This document shows, piece by piece, positions 33,150-40,944 of a DNA stretch of 60,656 bases. Made by a program: the position numbers and the translations under genes. This stretch comes from Akkermansiaceae bacterium UBA6138. Its GTDB lineage: Bacteria > Verrucomicrobiota > Verrucomicrobiia > Verrucomicrobiales > DEV007. Each line of letters starts with the position of its first letter. Position 1 is the first letter of the stretch. The notes beneath the pieces were generated by a model. That model had not been told where the DNA came from and did not search any database. It worked only from the letters and a program-made list of their open reading frames with translations. The stretch covers positions 5,128 through 65,783 of the forward strand of contig DIVG01000088.1 in the NCBI GenBank assembly GCA_002422425.1, read 5' to 3'.

Positions 33150-33917
33150 TCAACCCCGGGTGAAAACCCAATTTCCGGAATCGCTCAACGCAGGATTGAA
33201 TCGGTAGCCGCCCGTGTCAAAGGACTTAATCGCTTCAGGATCGGTGATGGCGTTTTTGATGAGGTAATTGGCCATCATGCCGCGCGCCTGTTTGGCATAA
33301 AAGCTGACGATCTTGAAGTCTTCGTTTTTCTTCTCTTTGAAATGCGGAGTGATGATCCGACCATCGACTTTTCCGGGGATGACCGCCTTGAAATATTCCT
33401 GCGAGGCAAGATTTATGAGCACCGCCGAGCCCGAGCGGGACATGGCGGCGTTTACGCCTTCGGTGAGTCGGTCTCCCCAGAATTCGTAGAGATTTTTCCC
33501 TCTCGGCGACTTCAGGGAAGTTCCCATTTCAAGACGATAGGGGAGGATTAGATCGAGAGGGCGTAAGAGTCCGTAGAGCCCCGAGAGGATGCGGAGATGA
33601 TTCTGGGCAAAAAGAAAGTCTGTCTCCGAATAGCAGTCGAGGGTAAGACCGGTGTAAACGTCCCCTTTGAAAGCAAAGATCGCGGAACGGGCAATATCGG
33701 CAGTGAGAGGGAGTGACCACTCACGATAACGCTGGAAATTGAGCTCCGCGAGAGTAGGACTGATGCTCATAAGCGCCGCCAATTCCGCAGGACTCTTTTG
33801 GCGAAGCAGGGCAATCAGTTCCTCTGCCGCCGTTAGATAGTCGCACTGACTCACCCCGTGGGGCGCGCAGTCGGATTCGAAATCAAGAGTCTTGGACGGA
33901 GAAATGAGTGAAAGCAT
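33150..33917 (-). CDS. yaaA: Peroxide stress protein YaaA
   Basis: A 255-residue protein of the YaaA/UPF0246 family: LISPSKTLDF at the N-terminus, then FKGDVYTGL, LRILSGLYGLLRPLDLILPYRLEMGT, INLASQEYFKAV and FYAKQARGMMANYLI. YaaA lowers free iron and limits oxidative damage, and binds DNA. ATG 33917 is chosen since homology begins there; a start at 33983 adds unconserved residues. It is divergent from the small membrane gene across an AT-rich promoter region. Confidence 0.93.
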   Translation of the reverse strand: MLSLISPSKTLDFESDCAPHGVSQCDYLTAAEELIALLRQKSPAELAALMSISPTLAELNFQRYREWSLPLTADIARSAIFAFKGDVYTGLTLDCYSETDFLFAQNHLRILSGLYGLLRPLDLILPYRLEMGTSLKSPRGKNLYEFWGDRLTEGVNAAMSRSGSAVLINLASQEYFKAVIPGKVDGRIITPHFKEKKNEDFKIVSFYAKQARGMMANYLIKNAITDPEAIKSFDTGGYRFNPALSDSGNWVFTRG

Positions 33918-34010
33918 CGGGAGCGGGAAGGAACGAGGGACGACGAACCCGGCTAACGTAGAGCAGGGGAAGCCGATACTCAACCCGGAGGTGAGGAGGG
34001 CATCACGGGC

Positions 34011-34069
34011 AAATAAAATTTTTTAAAAAGGTAATTATTTGTTTTAAATTTATTAATTATTGTTAATGT
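34011..34069. promoter_or_regulatory. AT-rich island between yaaA and a small membrane gene
   Basis: About 59 bases that are almost wholly A/T in a GC-rich window, with runs TTTTTTAAAAA, GTTTTAAATTTATTAATTATTG. It sits between two divergent genes and looks like a paired promoter with UP-like A-tracts, or a nucleoid-protein site. Boxes cannot be assigned uniquely. Confidence 0.6.
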
Positions 34070-34398
34070 TCTGGAAAATCTCGTTTCTCATGGATTCTCT
34101 GCCCCCGGTATCCTCGGTATACCTCGCGTTTTTTAGTGCTGCGCTAGTCGTGCTTCTCCTTATTGCGGGCGTGAAATTGCCCGAGACGTTTTGTGGAGTG
34201 CGTCGTTTTCTCCGTCAAATGGGGGCGCGAAAAACGCGGAGTGAGCGCATGCTTGCCGATCTCGAAAAGCTCATCTCAGACGCCCGCCGGCTCGAGGGGG
34301 TCTATCGATTTGACTCGATCGAGCCTCATGTATCACCGGGTCAGGCTGAAGCCGAGGCTGCCGTGGCCTCAAGGTTCTCCAAGGTTGTTGCTAGGTAG
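34066..34398 (+). CDS. Small membrane protein of unknown function
   Basis: About 110 residues with a single membrane segment (SVYLAFFSAALVVLLLIAGV, near residues 18-37) and a basic, Arg-rich cytosolic tail (FLRQMGARKTRSERML) that continues as a helix and an acidic end. Starts at 34060 (TTG), 34066 (ATG) and 34090 (ATG) are possible; 34066 lies at the end of the AT-rich promoter region. The 3' end overlaps the convergent dusB gene by 58 bases, which is unusual and makes this call less sure. Confidence 0.45.
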   Translation: MFWKISFLMDSLPPVSSVYLAFFSAALVVLLLIAGVKLPETFCGVRRFLRQMGARKTRSERMLADLEKLISDARRLEGVYRFDSIEPHVSPGQAEAEAAVASRFSKVVAR

Positions 34399-35360
34399 TC
34401 GGAGGCGATGTCCTCCAGTTCGTGGACGGAATTGACGATAGAAAAGCGATTTCTGAGGAGCTTGCCGTTTCGAAGTCCTCTGGAATAGGCCATGAGCCGT
34501 GATCGAAGAGCCTGAATGGCGTGGCGCTCCGTCGGAAACTTGCCCCACTCGATGAGGAGGCGGGCGTGCCGCAGGATCAGTTTCCACCTTTCTTCACAGG
34601 GGACCGGTGCGGGATGGGTTCCGGTCGCGAGGTAGTGTTTCGCGTCACGGAAGATCCATGGATATTGCATCGCGGCGCGGCCAATCATGACCCCGCTGAC
34701 GCCCGTGCTGCCGCGACGACGCGCCACGTCGATCCCTGATTGGATGTCACCGTTGCCGATCACCGGGACCGAAACGGTGCGGCTGCAGGCGTCGATGACG
34801 TCCCAGTCTGCTTCGCCCGAGTAACCCTGCGCGCGGGTGCGACCGTGAACCGCAATGGCCTGCATGCCACAGTCTTCGAGGATGTGGCAGACTTCCGGGG
34901 CGTTGATGAGATGCTGGTCCCAGCCGATTCGGATCTTCGCTGTGACCGGAACTTGATCGCCAACCCCCTTCGCGATCGAGGCGGCCACCTCTGCCAGGGT
35001 CGGACAGTCACGCAGCAGGGAGGAACCGCCGTTTTTTGAAACGACCTTTTTTACGGGGCACCCGAAGTTGATGTCGATGAAATCGGGCCGTTTCCAGTCG
35101 ATGATCTTTTTCGCCGCCTCGGCCATGCGCGGGCCGTCCGCTCCGAAGAGCTGGACCCCGACGGGGCGCTGTTCGTCGTCGAACTCGGTATAGATGCGGG
35201 TTCGCTCGTCCGCCTGCATGATCCCTTCGGCCGAGACGAACTCGGTAACCATGACGTCGGCCCCGAGTTCCTTGCAGATGCGCCGAAAAACAAGGTCGGT
35301 CACCCCTGCCATGGGGGCGAGGTAGAGGGGGAATTGATCGTTCTGGAACCAGGGCAGCAT
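34341..35360 (-). CDS. dusB: tRNA-dihydrouridine synthase DusB
   Basis: A 339-residue flavoenzyme. FMN-binding YLAPMAGVTDLVFRRI, the catalytic Cys in DINFGCPVKKV, KIRIGWD, AVHGRTRAQGYSG and GNGDIQSG are the Dus family signature. The enzyme reduces uridine to dihydrouridine in tRNA D-loops. Its C-terminal helical domain follows. The 3' end overlaps the convergent small membrane gene. Confidence 0.93.
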   Translation of the reverse strand: MLPWFQNDQFPLYLAPMAGVTDLVFRRICKELGADVMVTEFVSAEGIMQADERTRIYTEFDDEQRPVGVQLFGADGPRMAEAAKKIIDWKRPDFIDINFGCPVKKVVSKNGGSSLLRDCPTLAEVAASIAKGVGDQVPVTAKIRIGWDQHLINAPEVCHILEDCGMQAIAVHGRTRAQGYSGEADWDVIDACSRTVSVPVIGNGDIQSGIDVARRRGSTGVSGVMIGRAAMQYPWIFRDAKHYLATGTHPAPVPCEERWKLILRHARLLIEWGKFPTERHAIQALRSRLMAYSRGLRNGKLLRNRFSIVNSVHELEDIASDYLATTLENLEATAASASA

Positions 35361-35413
35361 GGCGAGGCGCCCAGTCTACGCTCGATCAGTCTTCACGGCA
35401 AATGCGCGGTGAT

Positions 35414-36643
35414 TCAGCGCTCCGCCGCGGACTTGTCCAGCGCTTCGTAGGCACCGAAGTCGTTGAACCAGACCCGTTTGGCCCAGCGGTAAACGGGATG
35501 TTTTTCGGGTATTTCCTCGCCGGTGGGGAGCCACTGGCTGTTGCGCGGGGTCATCGCCTCAAGCTCGGCGAGAGCGGTCTTGCGGATCGTGGTGTCGGTC
35601 GCGGAATGCTTTTCGGCGAGGGCTTTGACAAGATCGGGGCGCTCAAGAACGATACAGCCGCGGGTGTGCTTCGCGGCGGTCTCGCGGAAGTCCTTCATGA
35701 ACTCGGACTTGGTTAGGGTGTCGTAGAGGGAGCCGTCGCGGACGTTTTCGGTCGCGAACTGGATGATGGGGCAGGGCTCGATCGCGCCGGTCGGAGAAAT
35801 GTGGTGTGAGATCCCGTTGGCCATGGGACAGAGGGCGCGGCCCTCGCCGTCGTAGTAGGCGTCGATGATGCCGAGGGGGAGCTTCACCCGCATGTTCACG
35901 ACGAACTCGCGGACGCGGCGCGCCTGTTCGGGGGTGATGGCGAGAGCCTCGTTCGGTTGGGGGCCGACGGGGCGGTAGGTGTGATACCACGCGTAGTGGA
36001 CGCCACGGTCGATGAGCTTGCGCAACCACGACTCGGTCAGGAGGTCGTCGATGTTGGTCTGACAAAGACTCGTTGCGACGCCGGTGAGGAGCTTGTTGTT
36101 GAGGCAGTGGTCGAGGCCCTTGAGGGTGCGGTTAAGGACATCTTTGCCGCCGCGACGTTCATTGGCGATCAGTTCAGTGCCCTCGATGGAGATGAGCGGC
36201 GTCGCGTTGCCGAGCTGGCGCAGTTGCTTCGCTTTTTTCTCCGTGATCATCTGGCCGTTCGTGAAAACCTGGAAAAAGCAGTCGGGATGCTCTGCCAGGA
36301 AATCCAGCAACTCGGTGTGCATGAACGGCTCGCCGCCCAATATCCCGAAAAAAGAATTTCCGTGTGACTTGGCTTCGTTGACGATCTTATTGAGGTCGGC
36401 GAGGTCGAGTTTGACCTGCGGTTTATCGACATCAACCCAGCAGCCCTGGCAGCGCAGGTTACAGCTGTTGAGGATGGAAATATAGATGAAGGGCGGGAAG
36501 TAAATGCCCTCCTTCATTCGCTTCTTGTAGAGATTAACCGAGTGGATCCCCTTGACCCCGAAGTTCCACATGAATTTCGCGAGATGGCGCTTGTCAGCGG
36601 TGCGGAGGACACGACCGGCGTATTGGAGGCTGGGGACGATCAT
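35414..36643 (-). CDS. Radical SAM protein with SPASM-like tail
   Basis: A 409-residue radical SAM protein. The cluster motif is CNLRCQGC near residue 61; GILGGEPFMHTEL is the SAM-binding GGE motif. A C-terminal cysteine-bearing region (GRALCPMANG, AIEPCPIIQFA) resembles a SPASM/twitch auxiliary site, and a further Cys lies in HTRGCIV. The substrate cannot be assigned. It follows the aldolase gene with a 21-base gap on the same strand, which hints at a shared pathway. A PVC-specific family is likely. Confidence 0.85.
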   Translation of the reverse strand: MIVPSLQYAGRVLRTADKRHLAKFMWNFGVKGIHSVNLYKKRMKEGIYFPPFIYISILNSCNLRCQGCWVDVDKPQVKLDLADLNKIVNEAKSHGNSFFGILGGEPFMHTELLDFLAEHPDCFFQVFTNGQMITEKKAKQLRQLGNATPLISIEGTELIANERRGGKDVLNRTLKGLDHCLNNKLLTGVATSLCQTNIDDLLTESWLRKLIDRGVHYAWYHTYRPVGPQPNEALAITPEQARRVREFVVNMRVKLPLGIIDAYYDGEGRALCPMANGISHHISPTGAIEPCPIIQFATENVRDGSLYDTLTKSEFMKDFRETAAKHTRGCIVLERPDLVKALAEKHSATDTTIRKTALAELEAMTPRNSQWLPTGEEIPEKHPVYRWAKRVWFNDFGAYEALDKSAAER

Positions 36644-36664
36644 GAGGAGGTGGGGACTTACGCC

Positions 36665-37453
36665 TTAGGCGAGACATTTCAGGGCCGAAGCGACGGAGGC
36701 GTCGTCGTGGACGATGGCGTTGAGGGCGGCGGCGATTTTGGCGGGTTCCGGATGTTGCCAGACGTTACGTCCCACGGCGATCCCGGCGGCACCGGCATCG
36801 ATCGCATTTTTCACCATCGTGAGGAGCGCTTCGTCGTCGCCGAGGGCGGAACCTCCGAGGATGATGACGGGGACAAAACAGGCCTCCACGATGGCGCGGA
36901 ACTCGTCCGAACTCGCGCCGGTCGGGTAGGCGGTCTTAACGATGTCTGATCCCAGCTCGGCAGCGGCGCGTATGGTGTAGCCGATGTGCTCCAGAGTGTA
37001 GTCGGCGGGACGTCCGATCCCGAAGGGAAGCGCTTCGAGGATGACGGGGATGTCCGCGTCGAGACTTTCGCTGATGAGCTCGGCCGCTTCGCGGAAAATG
37101 CCCGCCTCGTTCGAGTGGTGCGTGTAGAGCATGTTCATGACGGCATGCGCGCCGACCGTGAGCGCCTCTTCAGCCCCGTAGAGGCGGTAGCTGCCTTCGT
37201 CGAGATTGTCGCTGTAGCGTGGCTTGTAGCAGTCGGTGCGAAGGCAGATGCCTTTACCTTCAAGGACGTCTCCGGCAGCGAGAGCCAGCCCCAGATTTAC
37301 GACGTAGCCGTCAACGAAAGGGTTCAGAGCCTCGATGAGCCCGATCGGATCGGGCATGCCGTTCACGGGGATGGCGGTGCCATGGTCGATGGGAACAATC
37401 ACGGTGCGACCGTCGGACTGGAGAAAGCGGGAGAGGTTCTGATCACGATCCAT
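36665..37453 (-). CDS. Class I aldolase of the FbaB/LsrF (DeoC) type
   Basis: A 262-residue TIM-barrel aldolase. VIVPIDHGTAIPV is the substrate-binding N-terminal strand; the Schiff-base Lys lies in SDIVKTAYPTG; VPVIILGGSAL and GAAGIAVGRNVWQ are the phosphate-binding loops. The family includes archaeal-type fructose-1,6-bisphosphate aldolase and LsrF-type thiolases. It probably shares a transcript with the radical SAM gene. A palindrome (ATAAGGCCTTAT) covers the start codon. Confidence 0.85.
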   Translation of the reverse strand: MDRDQNLSRFLQSDGRTVIVPIDHGTAIPVNGMPDPIGLIEALNPFVDGYVVNLGLALAAGDVLEGKGICLRTDCYKPRYSDNLDEGSYRLYGAEEALTVGAHAVMNMLYTHHSNEAGIFREAAELISESLDADIPVILEALPFGIGRPADYTLEHIGYTIRAAAELGSDIVKTAYPTGASSDEFRAIVEACFVPVIILGGSALGDDEALLTMVKNAIDAGAAGIAVGRNVWQHPEPAKIAAALNAIVHDDASVASALKCLA

Positions 37454-37486
37454 AAGGCCTTATAGAAGCCGCGAATGGATCAAAGA

Positions 37487-38380
37487 TCAAGGTGCGGGTT
37501 TCGGCGGCGGGGGAGGTGCGACGACGAGGTAAGGGCTGACCTTTTGGAATGTCGCCGGACCGATCCCTTTGACGTCGAGGAGTTCGTCGATGGCCGAGAA
37601 AGGACGTTTTTTAACTACGGCATCGGCGAGTGATTCGCGCAGGCCGGCCCTCATGAGATCTTCGATCGGGGCGGTGTTAATATCGACGGGCTCCGATGGC
37701 GGAGCGACAACGAGGGCATCATCGATCGCCTCGAGCCCCCGCATCTCGTCGCGTTCTTCTTTTCGCATGGCGACAATTTGCTCCGCGTTGGAGTGGGCCC
37801 AGATCCCTTTGCGCTTGATGGCGGAGACGAGTTCGATGTCCTTAAGGTAGATATCCCACTCACTTCGCGAAATGCCGTCGGGTGTCGCCCGGCCGAGGCC
37901 GAAGGCACGCGCCAGACCATTTTCGAGAAGGAGACCGCCGAGGTCACGGCCATCGGCCGTTTTGATGAAGCCGTAGTAGCGGGGTTTTCCCGAACGGCCT
38001 CTCGCATCGGCGTAGGCAGTATGGATCGTGAACGGCCGACTGAGAGCTTCCGCCGTGAATGCCGCCGCTTTTTTTCCGTGCTCCACCGCCGTGAGGTAGT
38101 CCGATACGCCGAAGTAACGCGCCTGCTCGCGGAGGCGGCGCTTGTCGGTCGTGTCGCTCACGGATTGTTCAATGCAATCGACGAAATAAAGGCGGAAAAC
38201 CTGTTCCTGCCCGTCCGGGAGTCTCACAAGAAAAGAATCGCCGTCGGCCCACTCCGTCGCGACGTAGGAGCACGGACCGATTTCTTCGAGGTCGTTCCCG
38301 CGGGCGGGCGGGGAGGCGAGGAGGAGGCAGGTGAGAAAAAGGCTGAAATTATTTCGGAACCCCTGGGAAGCTGTCGACAT
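37487..38380 (-). CDS. Secreted SNase-like nuclease with helix-hairpin-helix tail
   Basis: A 297-residue protein with signal peptide (LFLTCLLLASPPARG). The first domain has a staphylococcal-nuclease/TNase-like pattern: EWADGDSFLVRLPDG, FRLYFVDCIE, GLLLENGLARAFG. The last ~65 residues form a ComEA-type helix-hairpin-helix (PVDINTAPIEDLM, ELLDVKGIGPATFQKV) that binds DNA backbone. The 5' end overlaps the septoil-knot gene by 32 bases, so the two are translationally coupled. A role in extracellular DNA breakdown or uptake is likely (inference). Confidence 0.8.
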   Translation of the reverse strand: MSTASQGFRNNFSLFLTCLLLASPPARGNDLEEIGPCSYVATEWADGDSFLVRLPDGQEQVFRLYFVDCIEQSVSDTTDKRRLREQARYFGVSDYLTAVEHGKKAAAFTAEALSRPFTIHTAYADARGRSGKPRYYGFIKTADGRDLGGLLLENGLARAFGLGRATPDGISRSEWDIYLKDIELVSAIKRKGIWAHSNAEQIVAMRKEERDEMRGLEAIDDALVVAPPSEPVDINTAPIEDLMRAGLRESLADAVVKKRPFSAIDELLDVKGIGPATFQKVSPYLVVAPPPPPKPAP

Positions 38381-38660
38381 ACTTTATCTTAAAATCCGGA
38401 AAGCGGTTCACAATCTGAATTTTGAAATCCGGGAAGCTATTAACGATCTGCCATTTTCCGGGGCTGTTAGGGAAAGATCCCACTCTCTGGACGTGGAGGT
38501 CGGCGAAGGAATCAACGACCTGCACCTTGTAGTCGGGAAAGTGGCTCACCAATTGGATTTTCCCGTAGACGGACGCTGCCTGGGGGCGGCCCGCCGAGGC
38601 AACAGTCATGGAGATGAGTGCCAGGGGCGGCAATAAGGCATAGCGAGCGATCCATTTCAT
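38349..38660 (-). CDS. Secreted 7(1) septoil-knot (DUF6150-like) repeat protein
   Basis: A 103-residue protein with signal peptide (YALLPPLALISMTVASA). The mature part is six near-identical ~11-residue units such as KIQLVSHFPDY, KVQVVDSFADL, WQIVNSFPDF, KIQIVNRFPDF and KIKYVDSFPGV. This is the pattern of the septoil-knot family (former DUF6150), small proteins with a 7(1) topological knot in their backbone. The family function is not known. The gene overlaps the nuclease start by 32 bases and lies beside tRNA-Ala. Confidence 0.75.
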   Translation of the reverse strand: MKWIARYALLPPLALISMTVASAGRPQAASVYGKIQLVSHFPDYKVQVVDSFADLHVQRVGSFPNSPGKWQIVNSFPDFKIQIVNRFPDFKIKYVDSFPGVPK

Positions 38661-38723
38661 GGGTGATAGACGCGCAGGAAGGATCGGTGAATCGAACTCA
38701 ACCGTTTACCGACCGGGAAAACG

Positions 38724-38796
38724 TGGAGCATAGCGGATTTGAACCGCTGACCCCCTGCATGCCATGCAGGTGCTCTACCAACTGAGCTAATGCCCC
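38724..38796 (-). tRNA. tRNA-Ala (GGC anticodon)
   Basis: A 73-base cloverleaf on the minus strand starting GGGGCATTAGCTCAGTTGG. Acceptor arms GGGGCAT and ATGCTCC pair with one G-U; D-arm GCTC/GAGC; anticodon stem CCTGC/GCAGG around loop ATGGCAT, anticodon GGC; T-arm with GGTTCAAATCC. Discriminator A, CCA not encoded. GGC reads Ala GCC/GCU codons. Confidence 0.97.
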
Positions 38797-38899
38797 GTTT
38801 TCCAGGTCCCTTAGGGGACGGGCGGGGATAATGCAACAAGATCGGCAGATCGGCAAACGGAATTTCCCCCTATCCTGATTTTCATCGCAAAACCGGCGC

Positions 38900-39997
38900 T
38901 CATGAAGCGGCGATGCTCCAGTCGAGCGTCAGACCCATGCCATAGGGAAGGGGGACGACCGGTCCGTCTTCGGTGAAATGCGGCTCGGTGTGAGACCTCT
39001 CGCGCTTCAGCGTGAAGGTTTCCTTCGAACCCTCGAAGCCATAAAAGCCGGGGCCGTTACTGCAGAGGAAGCGGGTTAGAGCCTTTCGTCCGGCGTCGGA
39101 GCCAAGATTGGCCCCTGCTTCTTCGAAGGCCATCGCGTAAAGCTGGGGGGCGCAGCCTCCGGTGTAACAGCCTGCCGCGCATCCGCATTCGGTGGCCTTG
39201 GTGGTGTGGGGGGCGCTGTCGGTCCCGGCGAAAAATTTCGACTGTTCCGGGGACAGGATCGCCTCGCGCAGGGCGGAGCGGTCGCGCTCGAACTTCACGA
39301 TGGGGAGGCAGTAGAGATGGTGCCGGAGCCCCTGGATGAGGTGACCGACGGTGTAGAGGAGGTGCTGGGGCGTGATCGTGGCACCGACATGATCCGGTGC
39401 ACCCTCGACAAAGAAGGCCGCCGCCGCTGTCGTAATGTGTTCGCAGACGAGGCGGAGGCGCGGGTGGGCCTCAATGAGTCGCGGTAAACGATTGGCGTAA
39501 AAAGCAGACTCAGCCGTTTGACTCGCATCAAAATAGGCAGGGCCACTGAGGCCGTGCTGTTCGCCGTGGATGCAGAGAATGATGCCGTGATCCTCCATTG
39601 CCCGGAAGACATCGCTACCGATCCATTCGTCGATGGGGACGCCGTGCTCGGCGTTCGTTGTGCCGTGCGGCGGGTAATACTTGCAGGCTTTGAGGAGGCC
39701 CGACTTCGCTCCCGAAGCGATCATTTCGACCGTCGTCTCGGCGGTGAGGTAGAGAGGAATGATGAGTTGGTCAAAGGCATCGGCTCCTGCGGCGATGAGT
39801 TCGCTCCGATAGGCTTCGATTGACCGGGCTGTCGCGGAGTCTGCCCCCGTGACCCTGGACACCGGAGGTTGCGTGTTCGGCATCGCAAGAGCCCCTGCGC
39901 ATCCCATTTTGAGGTGGTCGGCGATGTAAATTCCCACGTTCGCCCCTTGGCGGAAGTGGGCGTGAAGATCATACCATTTCGGGAGTGTCAGTTCCAT
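38900..39997 (-). CDS. pyrC: Dihydroorotase PyrC (class II)
   Basis: A 365-residue zinc amidohydrolase that closes carbamoyl-aspartate to dihydroorotate in pyrimidine synthesis. HAHFRQG gives the first metal His pair, MPNTQPP the substrate loop, CKYYPPHGTT the carboxylated Lys, and FFAGTDSAPH the catalytic Asp. The compact ~350-residue class II type. It is downstream of a minus-strand tRNA promoter region and upstream of the DUF1080 gene on the same strand. Confidence 0.93.
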   Translation of the reverse strand: MELTLPKWYDLHAHFRQGANVGIYIADHLKMGCAGALAMPNTQPPVSRVTGADSATARSIEAYRSELIAAGADAFDQLIIPLYLTAETTVEMIASGAKSGLLKACKYYPPHGTTNAEHGVPIDEWIGSDVFRAMEDHGIILCIHGEQHGLSGPAYFDASQTAESAFYANRLPRLIEAHPRLRLVCEHITTAAAAFFVEGAPDHVGATITPQHLLYTVGHLIQGLRHHLYCLPIVKFERDRSALREAILSPEQSKFFAGTDSAPHTTKATECGCAAGCYTGGCAPQLYAMAFEEAGANLGSDAGRKALTRFLCSNGPGFYGFEGSKETFTLKRERSHTEPHFTEDGPVVPLPYGMGLTLDWSIAAS

Positions 39998-40011
39998 GCC
40001 CGTAATCCTTT

Positions 40012-40683
40012 TCAGATGGGTTTGATACGAAGGTTGCGAAAGCGGTAGGTCTGCCCTTTTTCTCCGTGATGCTGGATACCGAGGTGCCCTTTCGCATCGG
40101 TGTCGTCGGTGTATTCGGTGATGACGACGCCGTTGAGTTCGATTTTGAGCTGGTTGCCTTTGCAGGTGATGCGGACCTTGTTCCAGTCATAGCGCTTCAG
40201 GGCGTCACGGACTTCGGGTTTCTTGAAATGGGCCTGCGACTCGGCTTCGTGGGCGAGAGCCGATTCCAGCTTCGTGCGACCTTGCTGACTGGGCCAGAGC
40301 CACTGACTGCGGCCTTCGTCGTAGAGTCCGCCCGACCAGCGGCGGTCGGATCCGTCGATTTCGCACTGGTAGCCGTAGACCTTGTTCGGCTCGACGTGGC
40401 AGCGGAACATGAAGCCCGAATTGGCCTGGCCTTCGGGGAGATGGACCTCGCCCTCGAAGATGAAATCGGCATACTGCTCCCCGGTCACGAGAAAGAATTT
40501 CTTATCCGCCGTGAGGTGGATCTCGCCTCCGACGATCTCGGCCTTGCCCCATTCGTAGGGGTTTTTCCAGCCGGTCAGGTCTTTGCCGTTGAAAAGAGGA
40601 GTGAAGCCATCTTCGGCGGCGAAGAGCAAGGCGGGAGCCGCGACAATGACGGCGAGGGCTTTGAGAGAAGTCGGGATTTTCAT
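40012..40683 (-). CDS. Secreted DUF1080 protein (3-keto-disaccharide hydrolase-like)
   Basis: A 223-residue protein with signal peptide (LKALAVIVAAPALLFA) and a jelly-roll DUF1080 fold: GFTPLFNGKDLTGW, NSGFMFRCHVEPN, WNKVRITCKGNQLKI and GIQHHGEKGQTYRFRNLRI. Members hydrolyse 3-keto-glycosides or bind carbohydrates and are very common in PVC bacteria. I chose ATG 40683 at the signal peptide. Ends 14 bases before the pyrC start. Confidence 0.88.
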   Translation of the reverse strand: MKIPTSLKALAVIVAAPALLFAAEDGFTPLFNGKDLTGWKNPYEWGKAEIVGGEIHLTADKKFFLVTGEQYADFIFEGEVHLPEGQANSGFMFRCHVEPNKVYGYQCEIDGSDRRWSGGLYDEGRSQWLWPSQQGRTKLESALAHEAESQAHFKKPEVRDALKRYDWNKVRITCKGNQLKIELNGVVITEYTDDTDAKGHLGIQHHGEKGQTYRFRNLRIKPI

Positions 40684-40944
40684 GGTGGGTGAGAATGGTG
40701 GTGATGACGGCGGGGCGCAAGGAATTATGAAGGTAGACCTTCGGCAGTGAATAATCCCGATTTTCGCCCCGGCGAGCTTCACTCCGCGAGAGGGGATCAG
40801 CTCGGCGAAAAACCCGTTGTCCGATTTAAAGCCATCAAAGATGCCTGATTTCCTCTCCGCCCGCCTTGCACCGGGGAAGGACGACCGAGAGTCGCGGGGG
40901 AGTGGATTTCATCGGAGCGAGGAGAGTGGGCTTTCCATGATGCG

